DNA of 64,000 nucleotides from Microbacterium oryzae (GCF_009735645.1 NZ_CP032550.1:1-64000), one strand, 5' to 3'; shown: positions 1 to 8,414, numbered from the stretch's first letter. Made by a program: numbers and translations. The notes: a model not told the origin generated them from the letters alone.

Positions 1-1
1 C

Positions 2-465
2 CTCGCCGCGCATGCGGCGGACTACACCGCGATCATCGCCTCGAGGGACTGGCACGACGCCACGGCGACAACGGCGGCCACTTCGCCCGCGGTGTCCCGG
101 ACTTCGTCGACACCTGGCCTGTGCACTGCGTGGCCGATACCACGGGGGCCGAGTACGATCCCGGGCTCGACACCGCGGCGATCACGCACCACGTGAAGAA
201 GGGGCAGGGGCGAGCGGCGTACTCCATGTTCGAGGGCACGACGGATGGCGGCGGCACCGTCATGGACCTGCTCGCCGACCACGGGATCGAGTCGGTCGAC
301 ATCGTCGGGATCGCGACCGATCACTGCGTGCGCGCCACCGCCCTCGATGCGCTCCGGTACGGGCAGCACGTGCGCGTGCTCTCCGACCTGGTCGCGGGGG
401 TCGCCCCCGAGCCGTCCGAGGACTCCCTCGCCGAACTCGTCCGCGCGGGCGCGGAGGTCGTCTGA
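2..465 (+). CDS. pncA: Nicotinamidase, 5'-truncated by window edge, apparent 1-bp deletion
   Basis: Deamidates nicotinamide to nicotinate in NAD salvage. Positions 2-61 read LAAHAADYTAIIASRDWHDA in frame 2; from about 62 the family continues in frame 1 as GDNGGHFARGVPDFVDTWP to the stop at 463-465. Restoring one G between 61 and 62 would give the expected DWHDADGDNGGHF. Family residues survive across the break: D and H of RDWH, H of GGHF, H of PVHC, the Lys in VKKGQ and the catalytic Cys in TDHC. As written the gene is frameshifted. A sequencing error, a recent mutation or a real pseudogene are all possible. The N-terminal part lies outside the window. Confidence 0.8.
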   Translation, partial: RRACGGLHRDHRLEGLARRHGDNGGHFARGVPDFVDTWPVHCVADTTGAEYDPGLDTAAITHHVKKGQGRAAYSMFEGTTDGGGTVMDLLADHGIESVDIVGIATDHCVRATALDALRYGQHVRVLSDLVAGVAPEPSEDSLAELVRAGAEVV

Positions 466-466
466 G

Positions 467-1081
467 TCATCCGGTCACCGGCTGACGCAGGATGGTCCGC
501 CGGCGCTCCGCGGGGACGCGGCGGAAGTCGCTGAGGTAGATCTCGTGATGCACCCCGGTCATGCGCAGCCCCTGCTCGCGGATCGCCTCGCGGTGCATCC
601 GCTCGAGGACCGGCCCCTCGTCGTCGAACGACCCCACGTGCAGCGTCTGCACGCAGCGGCCCTCCGCCAGCGAGATCCACCGCAGGGCATCGATCCGGGG
701 CGGGCGCTTCGCCGCGGCCCGCGCGATCGCGCGCTCGACGGCATCCGCGTCCACGGGGTACGGCGTGTGGATGAGCAGCGTCCACTCCCACGCCGCCTTG
801 TCCCGCGCCGTGGTGAAGACCGCGGGATCCTCGGCGTGCCAGAGCCCCTCGAGCGGCGGCACGACGATGTCGAGGCCGGTCTCGTCGCGCAGGGCGAACT
901 TGAGCGCGTACGCGACGGGGTACAGCGTCTCGACTGCCGCCGTGAACGCCGGCGACGTGTTCGGATCGCCCCTGCCGTCGACGGCGAGGTACGCCATCTC
1001 GGGGACTGTCACGGTGCGGAAGATGCCCTGCCGAGCGCGGTACCCGTCGAACTCCCGACGCACGTCGAGCTTCTCGGCCAT
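467..1081 (-). CDS. GyrI-like small-molecule-binding protein
   Basis: A 204-residue cytosolic protein whose pattern (GIFRTVTVPEMAYLAVDGRGDP near residues 19-40, followed by a VYALKF/PPLEGLWH-like central segment) matches the stand-alone GyrI-like effector-binding family related to SOUL/GyrI folds. There is no DNA-binding domain, so it is probably a small-molecule binder or weak hydrolase; substrate unknown. The start is ATG at 1081. A TACCCT hexamer ends 6 nt before it, which favours this start over the open frame further upstream. Its stop is one base from the pncA stop, so the two genes converge. Confidence 0.65.
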   Translation of the reverse strand: MAEKLDVRREFDGYRARQGIFRTVTVPEMAYLAVDGRGDPNTSPAFTAAVETLYPVAYALKFALRDETGLDIVVPPLEGLWHAEDPAVFTTARDKAAWEWTLLIHTPYPVDADAVERAIARAAAKRPPRIDALRWISLAEGRCVQTLHVGSFDDEGPVLERMHREAIREQGLRMTGVHHEIYLSDFRRVPAERRRTILRQPVTG

Positions 1082-1087
1082 GCCGCC

Positions 1088-1093
1088 AGGGTA
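1088..1093 (-). promoter_or_regulatory. -10 hexamer TACCCT of GyrI-like gene
   Basis: TACCCT lies 6 nt upstream of the ATG at 1081, a spacing that predicts a leaderless transcript. No convincing -35 was sought or seen. Confidence 0.5.
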
Positions 1094-1133
1094 GAGGAGA
1101 TCGGTCCTCGCTGGCGCCGCTGCCGCTCCGGCG

Positions 1134-1940
1134 TCAGAGGTACCTTCCGGCGAGCCGCAGCGCCGAGCGCGTGTAGCCGCCGCGGAAGAGGTGAGCATGC
1201 ATGATGACGATCCCCAGCTGATGCAGCTCCACGCGCTCGCGCCATCCGGAGGCGAGGGGAGACGCCTCGTCGTAGCCGGCGCAGACCTCCGCCAGGTGCG
1301 GGAACCCGAACACCGCGAGCGTCGCGAGGTCGGTCTCGGCATGACCGCCGTGCGCGAGCGGGTCGATGAGGGCGGCTCCGGTCGGGCCCGCGTCGTACAG
1401 CACGTTGCCCGCCCACATGTCGCCGTGCACCCGTGCGACCGGATGGCCGGCTGCCGAGACGAGGGCCGGCTGCGGATGGTCGAGGGCGCCGTCTCGCAGG
1501 CGCTCGCAGAGCCGGTCGAAGACGCGCGCGTCGTCGGCGTCGATGACACCGTCCGCGCGCAGCCGGCGGGCGAACACCTCGACGCGATGCTCGGCGTAGA
1601 ACGCCCCCCACGTCGAGGGAGCGGCGCTGCGGTCGAGGACGAGTGGCGTCCGCGAGCGTCCCATGGTGAGCGACCCTGGCCATCCGTCGGGCGGACAGCC
1701 CCACCAGTCGGCACCGGCGGCATGCGTGCGGGCGAGGGCCGCGCCGAAAGCGCGCGCCGCCGCGGCCGACGGCGCGACCTCGTCGATCGATTCCAGCACG
1801 AGCCGGTCGTCGTCGACGTCCACGACGTGTGCGATGCGCGCGCCGCCGTCGGCCGCCGCCAGCCACCGCAGCCCCGCGGCCTCGCCCCGGGGATCGTCGC
1901 CGGCGCGCCGCGGCTTGGTGAAGAGGCGATCGGCGGTCAC
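1134..1940 (-). CDS. Fructosamine kinase family protein
   Basis: A 268-residue member of the fructosamine/ketosamine-3-kinase family (aminoglycoside-phosphotransferase fold), thought to phosphorylate sugars attached to glycated amines so that the adduct falls off. The kinase catalytic loop is seen as VHGDMWAGNVLYD, followed by ALIDPLAHGGHAETDLA carrying the metal-binding Asp. Start: GTG at 1940 preceded by GAGAGGAG four bases upstream, a good ribosome site; the longer open frame upstream lacks one. Length is slightly below the roughly 285 residues of E. coli YniA. It runs in the same direction as the GyrI-like gene but is 52 bp away. Confidence 0.8.
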   Translation of the reverse strand: MTADRLFTKPRRAGDDPRGEAAGLRWLAAADGGARIAHVVDVDDDRLVLESIDEVAPSAAAARAFGAALARTHAAGADWWGCPPDGWPGSLTMGRSRTPLVLDRSAAPSTWGAFYAEHRVEVFARRLRADGVIDADDARVFDRLCERLRDGALDHPQPALVSAAGHPVARVHGDMWAGNVLYDAGPTGAALIDPLAHGGHAETDLATLAVFGFPHLAEVCAGYDEASPLASGWRERVELHQLGIVIMHAHLFRGGYTRSALRLAGRYL

Positions 1941-2030
1941 GGCGCTCCTCTCGACGACCTGCTGCGACCCTAGCGCCTGCCGCCGCCGCCCCCTCTCCGC
2001 GAGGCCGATGACGCGCGCGGGCGCCGCCGA

Positions 2031-2036
2031 TAGAAT
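2031..2036 (+). promoter_or_regulatory. -10 hexamer TAGAAT of HTH regulator gene
   Basis: TAGAAT ends 7 nt before the ATG at 2044, consistent with a leaderless mRNA. Confidence 0.55.
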
Positions 2037-2043
2037 CCGCGTC

Positions 2044-2706
2044 ATGGTCCGGCGTGCGCACGAGTACCGCGGTCTCACGCAGATGAGCCGACTGCGCCTC
2101 CTGCGCGCCGTGCAGCGGCAGCCGGGACGACTGGTGCAGGAGCTCGCCGAGGACACCGGCCTCCACGTCAACACCGTGCGCGACCATCTGCGCGTCCTCG
2201 AGGACGAGGGGCTCGTCGTCGCCCGCACCGTCCGCACCGGCGGAAGGGGCCGCCCGCCGGTGGTCTTCCACCCCGTCCGGGAGGCCGACGCGAGCCCGGC
2301 CGTCGAGGAGCGTCTCGAGCAGGCGCGCGAGCGCGGAAATCTGCTCCGTCGTCTCCAGCCGGAGCTCGACGTCACCGAGGACCTCGGCGAGGACGCAGTG
2401 CACCAGCTGGACGCGCTGTACGAGCACCTGGAGGATGCCGGCCTCCAGCCGCGCATCGATGAGCCGTCGCTCACGGTGGGCCTCGTGCCGTGCGCCTACC
2501 ACGCCGCGGTCGCCGAGAACCAGTCGCTCGTGTGCTCGGTCCACGCCCGGCTCGTCCAGGACGTGCTGACGCAGGTGCCGGGGCCCGTGCGATTGCGGCG
2601 CGTCGACCCGTTCGTCACGCCCCACAGCTGCATGATCGCGCTCAGCATCTCCGGCAGGTCGCGCGAGACCGGCGGCGATCCGGACGCGGCGTCCTCCGCG
2701 GAATAA
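2044..2706 (+). CDS. Winged-helix regulator with C-terminal Cys/His motif, next to hmp
   Basis: A 220-residue transcription regulator. Residues 15-75 form a winged helix (SRLRLLRAVQRQPGRLVQEL, then HVNTVRDHLRVLEDEGLV). The C-terminal domain carries C150, H153, C164, H167 and C196 in the arrangement PCAYH...VCSVH...HSC, resembling SufR-like/ArsR-like regulators that ligate an Fe-S cluster through such cysteines. It ends 82 bp before hmp on the same strand, so it is a good candidate for a nitric-oxide-sensitive Fe-S repressor of hmp. The DNA-binding domain is seen; cluster binding and target are inferred. Start chosen from the -10 hexamer at 2031. Confidence 0.75.
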   Translation: MVRRAHEYRGLTQMSRLRLLRAVQRQPGRLVQELAEDTGLHVNTVRDHLRVLEDEGLVVARTVRTGGRGRPPVVFHPVREADASPAVEERLEQARERGNLLRRLQPELDVTEDLGEDAVHQLDALYEHLEDAGLQPRIDEPSLTVGLVPCAYHAAVAENQSLVCSVHARLVQDVLTQVPGPVRLRRVDPFVTPHSCMIALSISGRSRETGGDPDAASSAE

Positions 2707-2788
2707 ACACGGCCATCCCGCCCGCGGCGCGCGGCACGCGCGCGGCATGATCGTCGCGAAGGACTTCCGAGCCGCGAAGGGGATCATC

Positions 2789-4000
2789 ATGGAGCTGTCC
2801 GCAGAGTCGAAGGCCGTCGTCGCCGCCACCGCCGGCGTCGTCGCCGAGCACGCCGAGGAGATCACCCGCGTCTTCTACCCGACGATGTTCGCCGACCACC
2901 CCGAGTTGCTGAACGTCTTCAACCGCGCGAACCAGGCGATCGGGGAGCAGCCGAAGGCGCTCGCCGCGTCGGTCGTCGCGTTCGCCGTGCAGCTCATCGA
3001 CCCCGACGCCCCGGACTTCACTCCCGTGATGCAGCGGATCGCGCACAAGCACGTGTCCCTGGGCATCCGCGCCGCGGACTACCTCGTCGTGGGCCGCTAC
3101 CTGCTGGGAGCGGTGAAGACGGTGCTCGGCGACGCGATCACGCCCGACGTCGCGGCCGCCTGGGACGAGGTGTACTGGCTCTTCGCCACGACGCTGATCG
3201 CCGAGGAGGCCCGCCTGTACGCGCTGGGTGGCACGAACCCCGACGAGCCGTGGCGGAAGTACCGGGTCGTCGAGCGGTTCGACGAGTCGGAGGAGGTCGT
3301 CTCGCTCCTCCTCGCGCCCGTCGAGGGCATCGTGCCCTCGCACCACACGGGTCAGTACGTCGCGATCGCCGTCGACCTGCCGGATGGCACGCGTCAGCCG
3401 CGGCAGTACACGATCTCCTCCGGCCCCCGCGGCGACTCGCTGCGCGTGACGATCAAGCGCGTGCGCGGCCTCGACGGGCTGCCCGACGGCCAGGTGTCGA
3501 CGTGGCTGCATGAGAACGCGCACCCCGGCACCGTGCTGGATGTGTCGCAGCCAGCGGGCGACGTTGTGCTCGACGAGTCCGACGCTCCGCTCGTGCTCGT
3601 CTCGGCGGGCATCGGCATCACGCCCATCGCGGCCATCCTCGAGGACCTCTCGCGTCGCCAGCCGGACCGCACGGTGCGGCTCTTCCACGCGGACAGGTCG
3701 CACGGCACGCACGCGCTGTACGAGGGCCTGCGCCGTCAGGTGCTCGCGATGAGCGACGCCCGGGCGCAGAACTGGTACGAGGAGGGTGCGGAGGCCGCTC
3801 CGACGCTCCACCCCGCCCGCAGCGGCTTCATGGACCTGTCCGACATCGAGGTGCCCGAGGAGAGCCAGGTCTTCATGTGCGGACCGCTGCCGTTCATGCA
3901 GGCGATGCGTCGCACGCTGCTGCGGAAGGGCATCCCGGCCGAGAGCATCCACTACGAGGTGTTCGGCCCCGACCTCTGGGCGCAGAACCCCGCGGACTGA
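2789..4000 (+). CDS. hmp: Flavohemoglobin, nitric oxide dioxygenase
   Basis: Oxidises nitric oxide to nitrate with O2 and NAD(P)H. The 403 residues match the family length. An N-terminal globin (about 1-140) has the proximal histidine in AHKHVSLGI; an FAD domain has RQYTISS; the NAD domain has AGIGITPIAAIL and ends in MCGPLPFMQAM. ATG at 2789 has AAGGGGA five bases upstream, so I prefer it to the ATG at 2747, which would add 14 unconserved residues. The Cys-rich regulator directly upstream probably controls it. Transcription likely ends at the long hairpin three bases after the stop. Confidence 0.93.
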   Translation: MELSAESKAVVAATAGVVAEHAEEITRVFYPTMFADHPELLNVFNRANQAIGEQPKALAASVVAFAVQLIDPDAPDFTPVMQRIAHKHVSLGIRAADYLVVGRYLLGAVKTVLGDAITPDVAAAWDEVYWLFATTLIAEEARLYALGGTNPDEPWRKYRVVERFDESEEVVSLLLAPVEGIVPSHHTGQYVAIAVDLPDGTRQPRQYTISSGPRGDSLRVTIKRVRGLDGLPDGQVSTWLHENAHPGTVLDVSQPAGDVVLDESDAPLVLVSAGIGITPIAAILEDLSRRQPDRTVRLFHADRSHGTHALYEGLRRQVLAMSDARAQNWYEEGAEAAPTLHPARSGFMDLSDIEVPEESQVFMCGPLPFMQAMRRTLLRKGIPAESIHYEVFGPDLWAQNPAD

Positions 4001-4003
4001 GGG

Positions 4004-4050
4004 ACGACAGGAGCCTCTGCCGGACGGCGTCCGGCAGAGGCTCCTGTCGT
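4004..4050. terminator. 21-bp perfect hairpin between hmp and tRNA-Lys
   Basis: Left arm 4004-4024, right arm 4030-4050, five-base loop. It lies between the convergent hmp and tRNA-Lys genes and probably ends transcription both ways. There is no long T-run, as is common in high-G+C actinobacteria. Confidence 0.75.
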
Positions 4051-4056
4051 GCGGGG

Positions 4057-4129
4057 TGGGCCCAGAGGGGCTCGAACCCTCGACCTACGGATTAAAAGTC
4101 CGCTGCTCTACCGACTGAGCTATAGGCCC
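4057..4129 (-). tRNA. tRNA-Lys (anticodon TTT)
   Basis: On the minus strand the 73-nt gene begins GGGCCTATAGCTCAGTCGG and forms all four arms. The acceptor pairs GGGCCTA with TGGGCCC (one T-G pair). The anticodon loop CTTTTAA gives TTT, decoding AAA/AAG. The T-arm is GAGGG/CCCTC around TTCGAGC. Discriminator base A is followed by CCCC, so the 3' CCA is not encoded. No integrase or duplicated tRNA end is nearby. Confidence 0.97.
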
Positions 4130-4155
4130 ACGACCACTTTACGCGGCCGGGGTGG

Positions 4156-4161
4156 TAGCTT
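4156..4161 (+). promoter_or_regulatory. -10 hexamer TAGCTT of 4168 gene
   Basis: TAGCTT ends 6 nt before the ATG at 4168; leaderless arrangement. Confidence 0.5.
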
Positions 4162-4167
4162 CGGCGC

Positions 4168-4557
4168 ATGCTGGGCAGACGCACCTTCAGCGACGAGGAG
4201 CAGGCCCGCGCGCGGGAGTGGTTCGAGGAGACGCTGCGCGCGGCCCGCGACGTGCACACGATCGGGGAGCGGAGGGCGTCCGAGGGGATCCTGCTGGCGC
4301 TCGACCGCTGGTTCATCCATCGGGTGCGCAGCGTCGCGGGGGAGGACACCAACCCGCTCACGGAGCTCGTGCTCGTGGTCGAGGCGATCCTCGCCGACGG
4401 CGTCCTCCGCGAGCAGCCGCCGATCATGTACGACCGGGCGCGCTCCGTGCTGGCGAACCCGGTCGGACAGCATCTGACTCTCACGTTCGACGACGTGGAG
4501 CGGCTGGGCGGCGCGTTCCTCGACGCCATCGCCGAGCGCTACTCCGAGCCGCGCTGA
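4168..4557 (+). CDS. Conserved hypothetical protein, about 129 residues
   Basis: Family not recognised. The protein is acidic, mostly helical by composition, with no membrane segment or signal peptide. It starts MLGRRTFSDEEQARAREWFE and has a hydrophobic central helix around LTELVLVVEAILADG. Codon use is typical of the window, with strong G/C at third positions, so the gene is probably real. It starts 38 bp after tRNA-Lys on the opposite strand, with its own -10 hexamer, and is followed 87 bp later by another conserved hypothetical on the same strand. Confidence 0.6.
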   Translation: MLGRRTFSDEEQARAREWFEETLRAARDVHTIGERRASEGILLALDRWFIHRVRSVAGEDTNPLTELVLVVEAILADGVLREQPPIMYDRARSVLANPVGQHLTLTFDDVERLGGAFLDAIAERYSEPR

Positions 4558-4631
4558 CGCATCCGATCCGCCCCGCCATCCTATCGGCCGAGGGTGTGCA
4601 CGGCCCCGGAGACGACGGGACCGGTGCGGCG

Positions 4632-4637
4632 TAGCCT
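4632..4637 (+). promoter_or_regulatory. -10 hexamer TAGCCT of 4645 gene
   Basis: TAGCCT ends 7 nt before the ATG at 4645 and so decides between this start and the in-frame alternative at 4594. Confidence 0.5.
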
Positions 4638-4644
4638 GTTCCGG

Positions 4645-5274
4645 ATGAGTGCGGAGTTCAGCAAGCCGGTGCGCCGGCCCTCGGAGATGTTCGACCGGCT
4701 GTTCGCGGGCAGCGACCCGGCCGAGATCTCGCGCGCCGCGCACGCCACCGCGGTCGCGCTCCTGTCGCGCGTGCGCGACGAGGCCGACGCCGACGTCGTG
4801 CAGCGGCTCATCTCCTTCACCGCCCGCCACGGCATCGACGACATCGCCGAGCTGTGGTCGCAGTCGCCGGCGCGCTCGCTGCCCGGGTCGCTGTGGCGTC
4901 TCTACCTCGTGCAGCTGTCGATCCACGACGACCCCGAGACCTCGTCGCTCCTCTACGAGCGGGGCCGAATCGAGCTGCCCTCCGCGGACGTCGTCGTCGC
5001 CGGCGCCCCGACTCCCGCGGGCCCGCAGGAGCTCATGGTCCTCATCGACACCATCCTGCACGGCGCGTTCACGGGCGACTACGCCGTCGCGCTCGACCGC
5101 ACGGCGTCGTTCTGCCGTGTCGTCGCATCGGGCGCCACGCACCTGGCCGACGACTACGAGGCGACCGAGCCGCACCGGTCGTCGACGCTGACGACGCGGG
5201 CGCTGCGCCTGTCGGCGTTCGCGGCCGATCTGACGGCGGCCGCTCGCCTCTGGCGGCGCGACGCGCTCGAGTGA
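4645..5274 (+). CDS. Conserved actinobacterial hypothetical protein, 209 residues
   Basis: A soluble, helical protein beginning MSAEFSKPVRRPSEMFDRLF with conserved-looking stretches SDPAEISRAAHATAVALL and SPARSLPGSLWRLYLVQ. I recall close relatives in Microbacteriaceae being labelled DNA-directed RNA polymerase subunit beta in databases. That name cannot be right for a 209-residue protein without polymerase motifs. No catalytic motif is visible. Start ATG 4645 is supported by the -10 hexamer at 4632 and by the RRPSEMFDR-type N-terminus. It is the last gene before the divergent phosphate operon; function unknown. Confidence 0.65.
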   Translation: MSAEFSKPVRRPSEMFDRLFAGSDPAEISRAAHATAVALLSRVRDEADADVVQRLISFTARHGIDDIAELWSQSPARSLPGSLWRLYLVQLSIHDDPETSSLLYERGRIELPSADVVVAGAPTPAGPQELMVLIDTILHGAFTGDYAVALDRTASFCRVVASGATHLADDYEATEPHRSSTLTTRALRLSAFAADLTAAARLWRRDALE

Positions 5275-5317
5275 GGCGGGGCGCTCGTACGACGCGATGT
5301 CGCATCCGAGCGCGGAC

Positions 5318-5419
5318 ATGAAAAAGGCCGAGCCGCAGAAAACGCCTCTCGGCGAAAGGCCGCTCGCAGCGGCAGAATTTGGAGCCCGGGGTTACTGCGG
5401 CCCGGCTTGTCCAGTCTAA
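5318..5419 (+). other. Possible 33-residue ORF ending GARGYCGPACPV, or structured RNA
   Basis: ATG at 5318 opens a frame of 33 codons ending TAA at 5417-5419. The peptide is Lys/Glu/Pro-rich at its start (MKKAEPQKTPLGERPLAAAE) and ends FGARGYCGPACPV with a CGPAC pair of cysteines. Only about 60% of its third codon positions are G or C, against well over 90% in neighbouring genes. It uses AAA, TTT, TGT, AGG and GGA, which are rare here. The ribosome site is weak. The minus strand reads GCCGAG...CTCGGC followed by five T residues, a possible terminator. So either a small peptide gene or an untranslated structured element; unresolved. Confidence 0.25.
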
Positions 5420-5469
5420 CAAACGCGATCCGGCCGAGGGCCGGCGTGGCGGATCCGGAACGGAAGGAC

Positions 5470-5512
5470 CGGATGGCCGGGGCGTCCTCGCGGAGCCGGC
5501 CCCGGCCATCCG
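5470..5512 (-). terminator. Terminator hairpin after pstB
   Basis: A 14-bp perfect stem (5470-5483 with 5499-5512) begins 5 bp beyond the pstB stop and should end the pst transcript. A second, weaker hairpin with a T-run on the minus strand lies near 5321-5352. Confidence 0.7.
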
Positions 5513-5516
5513 CGGT

Positions 5517-6296
5517 TCAGCCGAAGCGGCCGGAGACGTAGTCCTCGGTGGCCTGCACGGAGGGCGTCGTGAAGATCCGCGTGGTGTCGTCGTACTCGAT
5601 GAGCTTGCCGGGCTTGCCGGTGCCGGCGATGTTGAAGAAGGCCGTCTTGTCGCTCACGCGCGATGCCTGCTGCATGTTGTGCGTGACGATGACGACGGTG
5701 TAGTCGTTCTTCAGCTCGCTGATGAGCTCCTCGATCGCGAAGGTGGAGATCGGGTCGAGGGCGGAGCAGGGCTCGTCCATGAGGATGATGTCGGGCGACA
5801 CCGCGATCGCGCGCGCGATGCAGAGGCGCTGCTGCTGCCCGCCGGAGAGCCCGGAGCCGGGCTTGTCGAGCCGGTCCTTCACCTCGTTCCAGAGATTGGC
5901 GCCGGTCAGCGACTTCTCGACGAGCGCGTCGGCGTCGCCCTTCGAGATGCGCTTGTTGTTGAGCTTCACGCCCGCCAGCACGTTCTCGCGGATGGACATC
6001 GTGGGGAACGGGTTCGGCCGCTGGAACACCATGCCGACCTGGCGGCGCACGAGCACCGGGTCGACGCCGGGGCCGTAGAGGTCCTGCCCGTCGACGAGCA
6101 CCTGGCCCTTCACGGAGGCGCCCGGGATGACCTCGTGCATGCGGTTCAGGGTGCGCAGGAACGTGGACTTGCCGCAGCCCGACGGGCCGATGAAGGCGGT
6201 GACGGTGCGGGGCTGGATGTCGATGGACACGCCCTCGACGGCGAGGAAGTCGCCGTAGTAGACGTTGAGGTCGTTGACTTCGATGCTCTTGGACAC
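5517..6296 (-). CDS. pstB: Phosphate ABC transporter ATPase PstB
   Basis: Energises high-affinity phosphate import with PstSCA. At 259 residues it has the exact family length. Walker A is GPSGCGKS near residue 40, followed by the family-typical [11 protein letters not shown]; then VFQRPNPFP (Q-loop), LSGGQQQRL signature, [12 protein letters not shown]alker B and [11 protein letters not shown]. Starts at GTG 6296; the frame upstream has no family similarity. Last gene of pstSCAB, 41 bp after pstA. Confidence 0.96.
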   Translation of the reverse strand: MSKSIEVNDLNVYYGDFLAVEGVSIDIQPRTVTAFIGPSGCGKSTFLRTLNRMHEVIPGASVKGQVLVDGQDLYGPGVDPVLVRRQVGMVFQRPNPFPTMSIRENVLAGVKLNNKRISKGDADALVEKSLTGANLWNEVKDRLDKPGSGLSGGQQQRLCIARAIAVSPDIILMDEPCSALDPISTFAIEELISELKNDYTVVIVTHNMQQASRVSDKTAFFNIAGTGKPGKLIEYDDTTRIFTTPSVQATEDYVSGRFG

Positions 6297-6337
6297 GGGG
6301 GTTCCTTCGGGATGGTCGGAGAGAGTCTGCGGGGTGC

Positions 6338-7420
6338 TCAGCGGCCGGCGGTCTTCGGCGCGAAGAGCCGCGCGATGAGGCGGGCGACGAGGTTGAGCAC
6401 CATGACGATGGCGATGAGGGTGAGCGCGGCGGCCCATGCGCGCGCCACGGCCGCATCGGGGTTCGTGCCCTGGTTCATGTACTGGTTGTACGCGAACACC
6501 GGCAGGGTCATCATCTGCCCGTCGAACAGGTTGGTGTTGAGGCTGAGGGTGTAGCCCGCGGTGAGGAGCAGGGGCGCGGTCTCGCCGATGACGCGTGCGA
6601 TGGCGAGCATGACCGTCGTCGTGATGCCGGCGATCGAGGTCGGCAGGACCACCTTCACGATCGTCAGCCACTTCGGCACGCCGAGCGCGTAGGCGGCTTC
6701 GCGCAGCTCGTTCGGCACGATCCGCAGCAGCTCCTCGCTGCCGCGGACGACCACGGGGATCATGAGCACGGCGAGGGCCAGGGCGCCCATGAAGCCCATG
6801 GAGATGCCGGGGCGGACGAACAGGGCGAAGACCGAGTAGATGAACAGGCCCGCGACGATCGAGGGGATGCCCGTCATCACGTCGACGAAGAAGGTGATCG
6901 CGCGCGCGACGCGGCCGCGGCCGTACTCGACGAGGTAGATCGACGTCATGAGGCCCACCGGCACCGCGATGAGGGCGGCCAGCAGCGTGATGAGGACCGT
7001 GCCCCAGATGGCGTGGACGATGCCGCCGCCCTCGCCGACGATGTTGCGCATCGAGAACGTGAAGAACTCCGCGTCGAAGCGCTGGATGCCGTTGACGACG
7101 ACCGTCCACAGCAGCGAGACGAGCGGGAGGAGGGCGATCACGAAGGCGGTCGAGACGAGCGCGGTCATGATGCGGTCCATCGCCTTGCGGCTGCTCTCGG
7201 CGATCGATGAGACGACGGCGATGAGGACGATGTAGAGGATCATCCCGACGATCAGCGTGCCGGCGATGTTGAAGTCCGCGAGGTCGCCTCCGGCGGCGGC
7301 GACGCCGAAGACCACGGCGGCGGCGGCGAAGGAGCCCAGCAGGAGCGCCCAGGGCGCCCACTTCGGCAGGCGGCCGGACGTCAGGCGCATGCTCTGCGCG
7401 GAGGCGGCGATGGCGGCCAT
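6338..7420 (-). CDS. pstA: Phosphate ABC transporter permease PstA
   Basis: Inner-membrane channel subunit of the phosphate importer, 360 residues, with about eight hydrophobic segments. The N-terminal extension holds two or three extra membrane helices (about 20-85), often seen in actinobacterial PstA. The conserved cytoplasmic loop that contacts PstB is seen as [24 protein letters not shown] 7420 follows the pstC TGA by one base (TGACATG), so translation is coupled. Confidence 0.95.
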   Translation of the reverse strand: MAAIAASAQSMRLTSGRLPKWAPWALLLGSFAAAAVVFGVAAAGGDLADFNIAGTLIVGMILYIVLIAVVSSIAESSRKAMDRIMTALVSTAFVIALLPLVSLLWTVVVNGIQRFDAEFFTFSMRNIVGEGGGIVHAIWGTVLITLLAALIAVPVGLMTSIYLVEYGRGRVARAITFFVDVMTGIPSIVAGLFIYSVFALFVRPGISMGFMGALALAVLMIPVVVRGSEELLRIVPNELREAAYALGVPKWLTIVKVVLPTSIAGITTTVMLAIARVIGETAPLLLTAGYTLSLNTNLFDGQMMTLPVFAYNQYMNQGTNPDAAVARAWAAALTLIAIVMVLNLVARLIARLFAPKTAGR

Positions 7421-7421
7421 G

Positions 7422-8414
7422 TCAGTTCGCTCCGGAGAACTCGGCGCGGCGCGCGACGATCCAGCGCGCGAACGCATTGACCGCGAAGGTCACGATGAAG
7501 AGGATGAGGCCGGTCGCGATGAGGGTGTTGATGCCCTCGTCGTGCGCCTCCGGGAACGCCAGCGCGATGTTGGCGGGGATCGGCGTCGGGTTCGTCGACG
7601 TGAGGAGCTCGACGGTCACCGCGCCGGAGACCGAGAGCACCATGGTCACGGCCATCGTCTCGCCGAGCGCGCGGCCGAGGGCGAGCATCGCCGCCGACAC
7701 CATGCCGCCGCGCGCGAACGGCAGCACGGCCATCCGGATCATCTCCCAGCGCGTGGCGCCGAGCGCGAGCGCGGCCTCCTCGTGCAGCTTGGGGGTCTGC
7801 AGGAAGACCTCGCGGCAGATGGCGGTCATGATCGGGATGATCATCACCGCGAGGACCAGCGAGGCGGTGAAGATCGTGCGCCCGGTCGCCGAGACCTGGC
7901 CGCTGAAGAGCGGGATCCACCCGAGGTTGTCGTTCAGCCACACGAACAGCGGCTGCAGCACGGGAGCGAGCACGAGGCCGCCCCAGAGGCCGAACACCAC
8001 CGACGGCACCGCCGCGAGGAGGTCGATGACGTAGCCGAGCGTGGCGGCCAGCCGTCGCGGGGCGTAGTGCGAGATGAACAGCGCGATGCCGATCGCGATC
8101 GGGGCGGCGATGACGAGAGCGATGATCGACGACCACACCGTGCCGAAGACGAGCGGGCCGACGTAGGTCCAGAACGACTCTCCGCGGAGGATGTGGTTGT
8201 CGCTCGTGTCCGCCCGGAACGCAGGGATGCTCTGGATGACGAGGAAGACCGCGACGGCGGCGAGCACGACGAGGATGATCGTGCCGGCGCCGAGCGCGGT
8301 GCCGGAGAAGAGGCGGTCGCCGAGGCGCTGCTTCGCCTTGATCGGCGCTCCCGGGCCCGCGGGCTCCGGGGCGTCGGACGGCGCCTGCGATGCCGTCTTC
8401 TCAGTGATGCTCAT
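7422..8414 (-). CDS. pstC: Phosphate ABC transporter permease PstC
   Basis: Partner permease of PstA, 330 residues with about six membrane segments after a Pro/Ala-rich cytoplasmic N-terminus (1-35). The coupling-helix motif is seen as EEAALALGATRWEMIRMAVLP. Starts at ATG 8414 and is separated from pstS by 138 bp holding a strong hairpin, which probably sets the usual excess of PstS over the membrane subunits. Confidence 0.95.
   Translation of the reverse strand: MSITEKTASQAPSDAPEPAGPGAPIKAKQRLGDRLFSGTALGAGTIILVVLAAVAVFLVIQSIPAFRADTSDNHILRGESFWTYVGPLVFGTVWSSIIALVIAAPIAIGIALFISHYAPRRLAATLGYVIDLLAAVPSVVFGLWGGLVLAPVLQPLFVWLNDNLGWIPLFSGQVSATGRTIFTASLVLAVMIIPIMTAICREVFLQTPKLHEEAALALGATRWEMIRMAVLPFARGGMVSAAMLALGRALGETMAVTMVLSVSGAVTVELLTSTNPTPIPANIALAFPEAHDEGINTLIATGLILFIVTFAVNAFARWIVARRAEFSGAN

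Noticed and set aside
55..70. Programmed frameshift in pncA
   Set aside because: No slippery heptamer or downstream structure typical of programmed shifts; a missing base explains it more simply.
4057..4129. tRNA-Lys as an integration site for a genomic island
   Set aside because: No integrase, no repeated tRNA 3' end and normal core genes on both sides.
4645..5274. RNA polymerase beta subunit annotation
   Set aside because: The protein has 209 residues and no polymerase motif; the name appears to be a propagated label.
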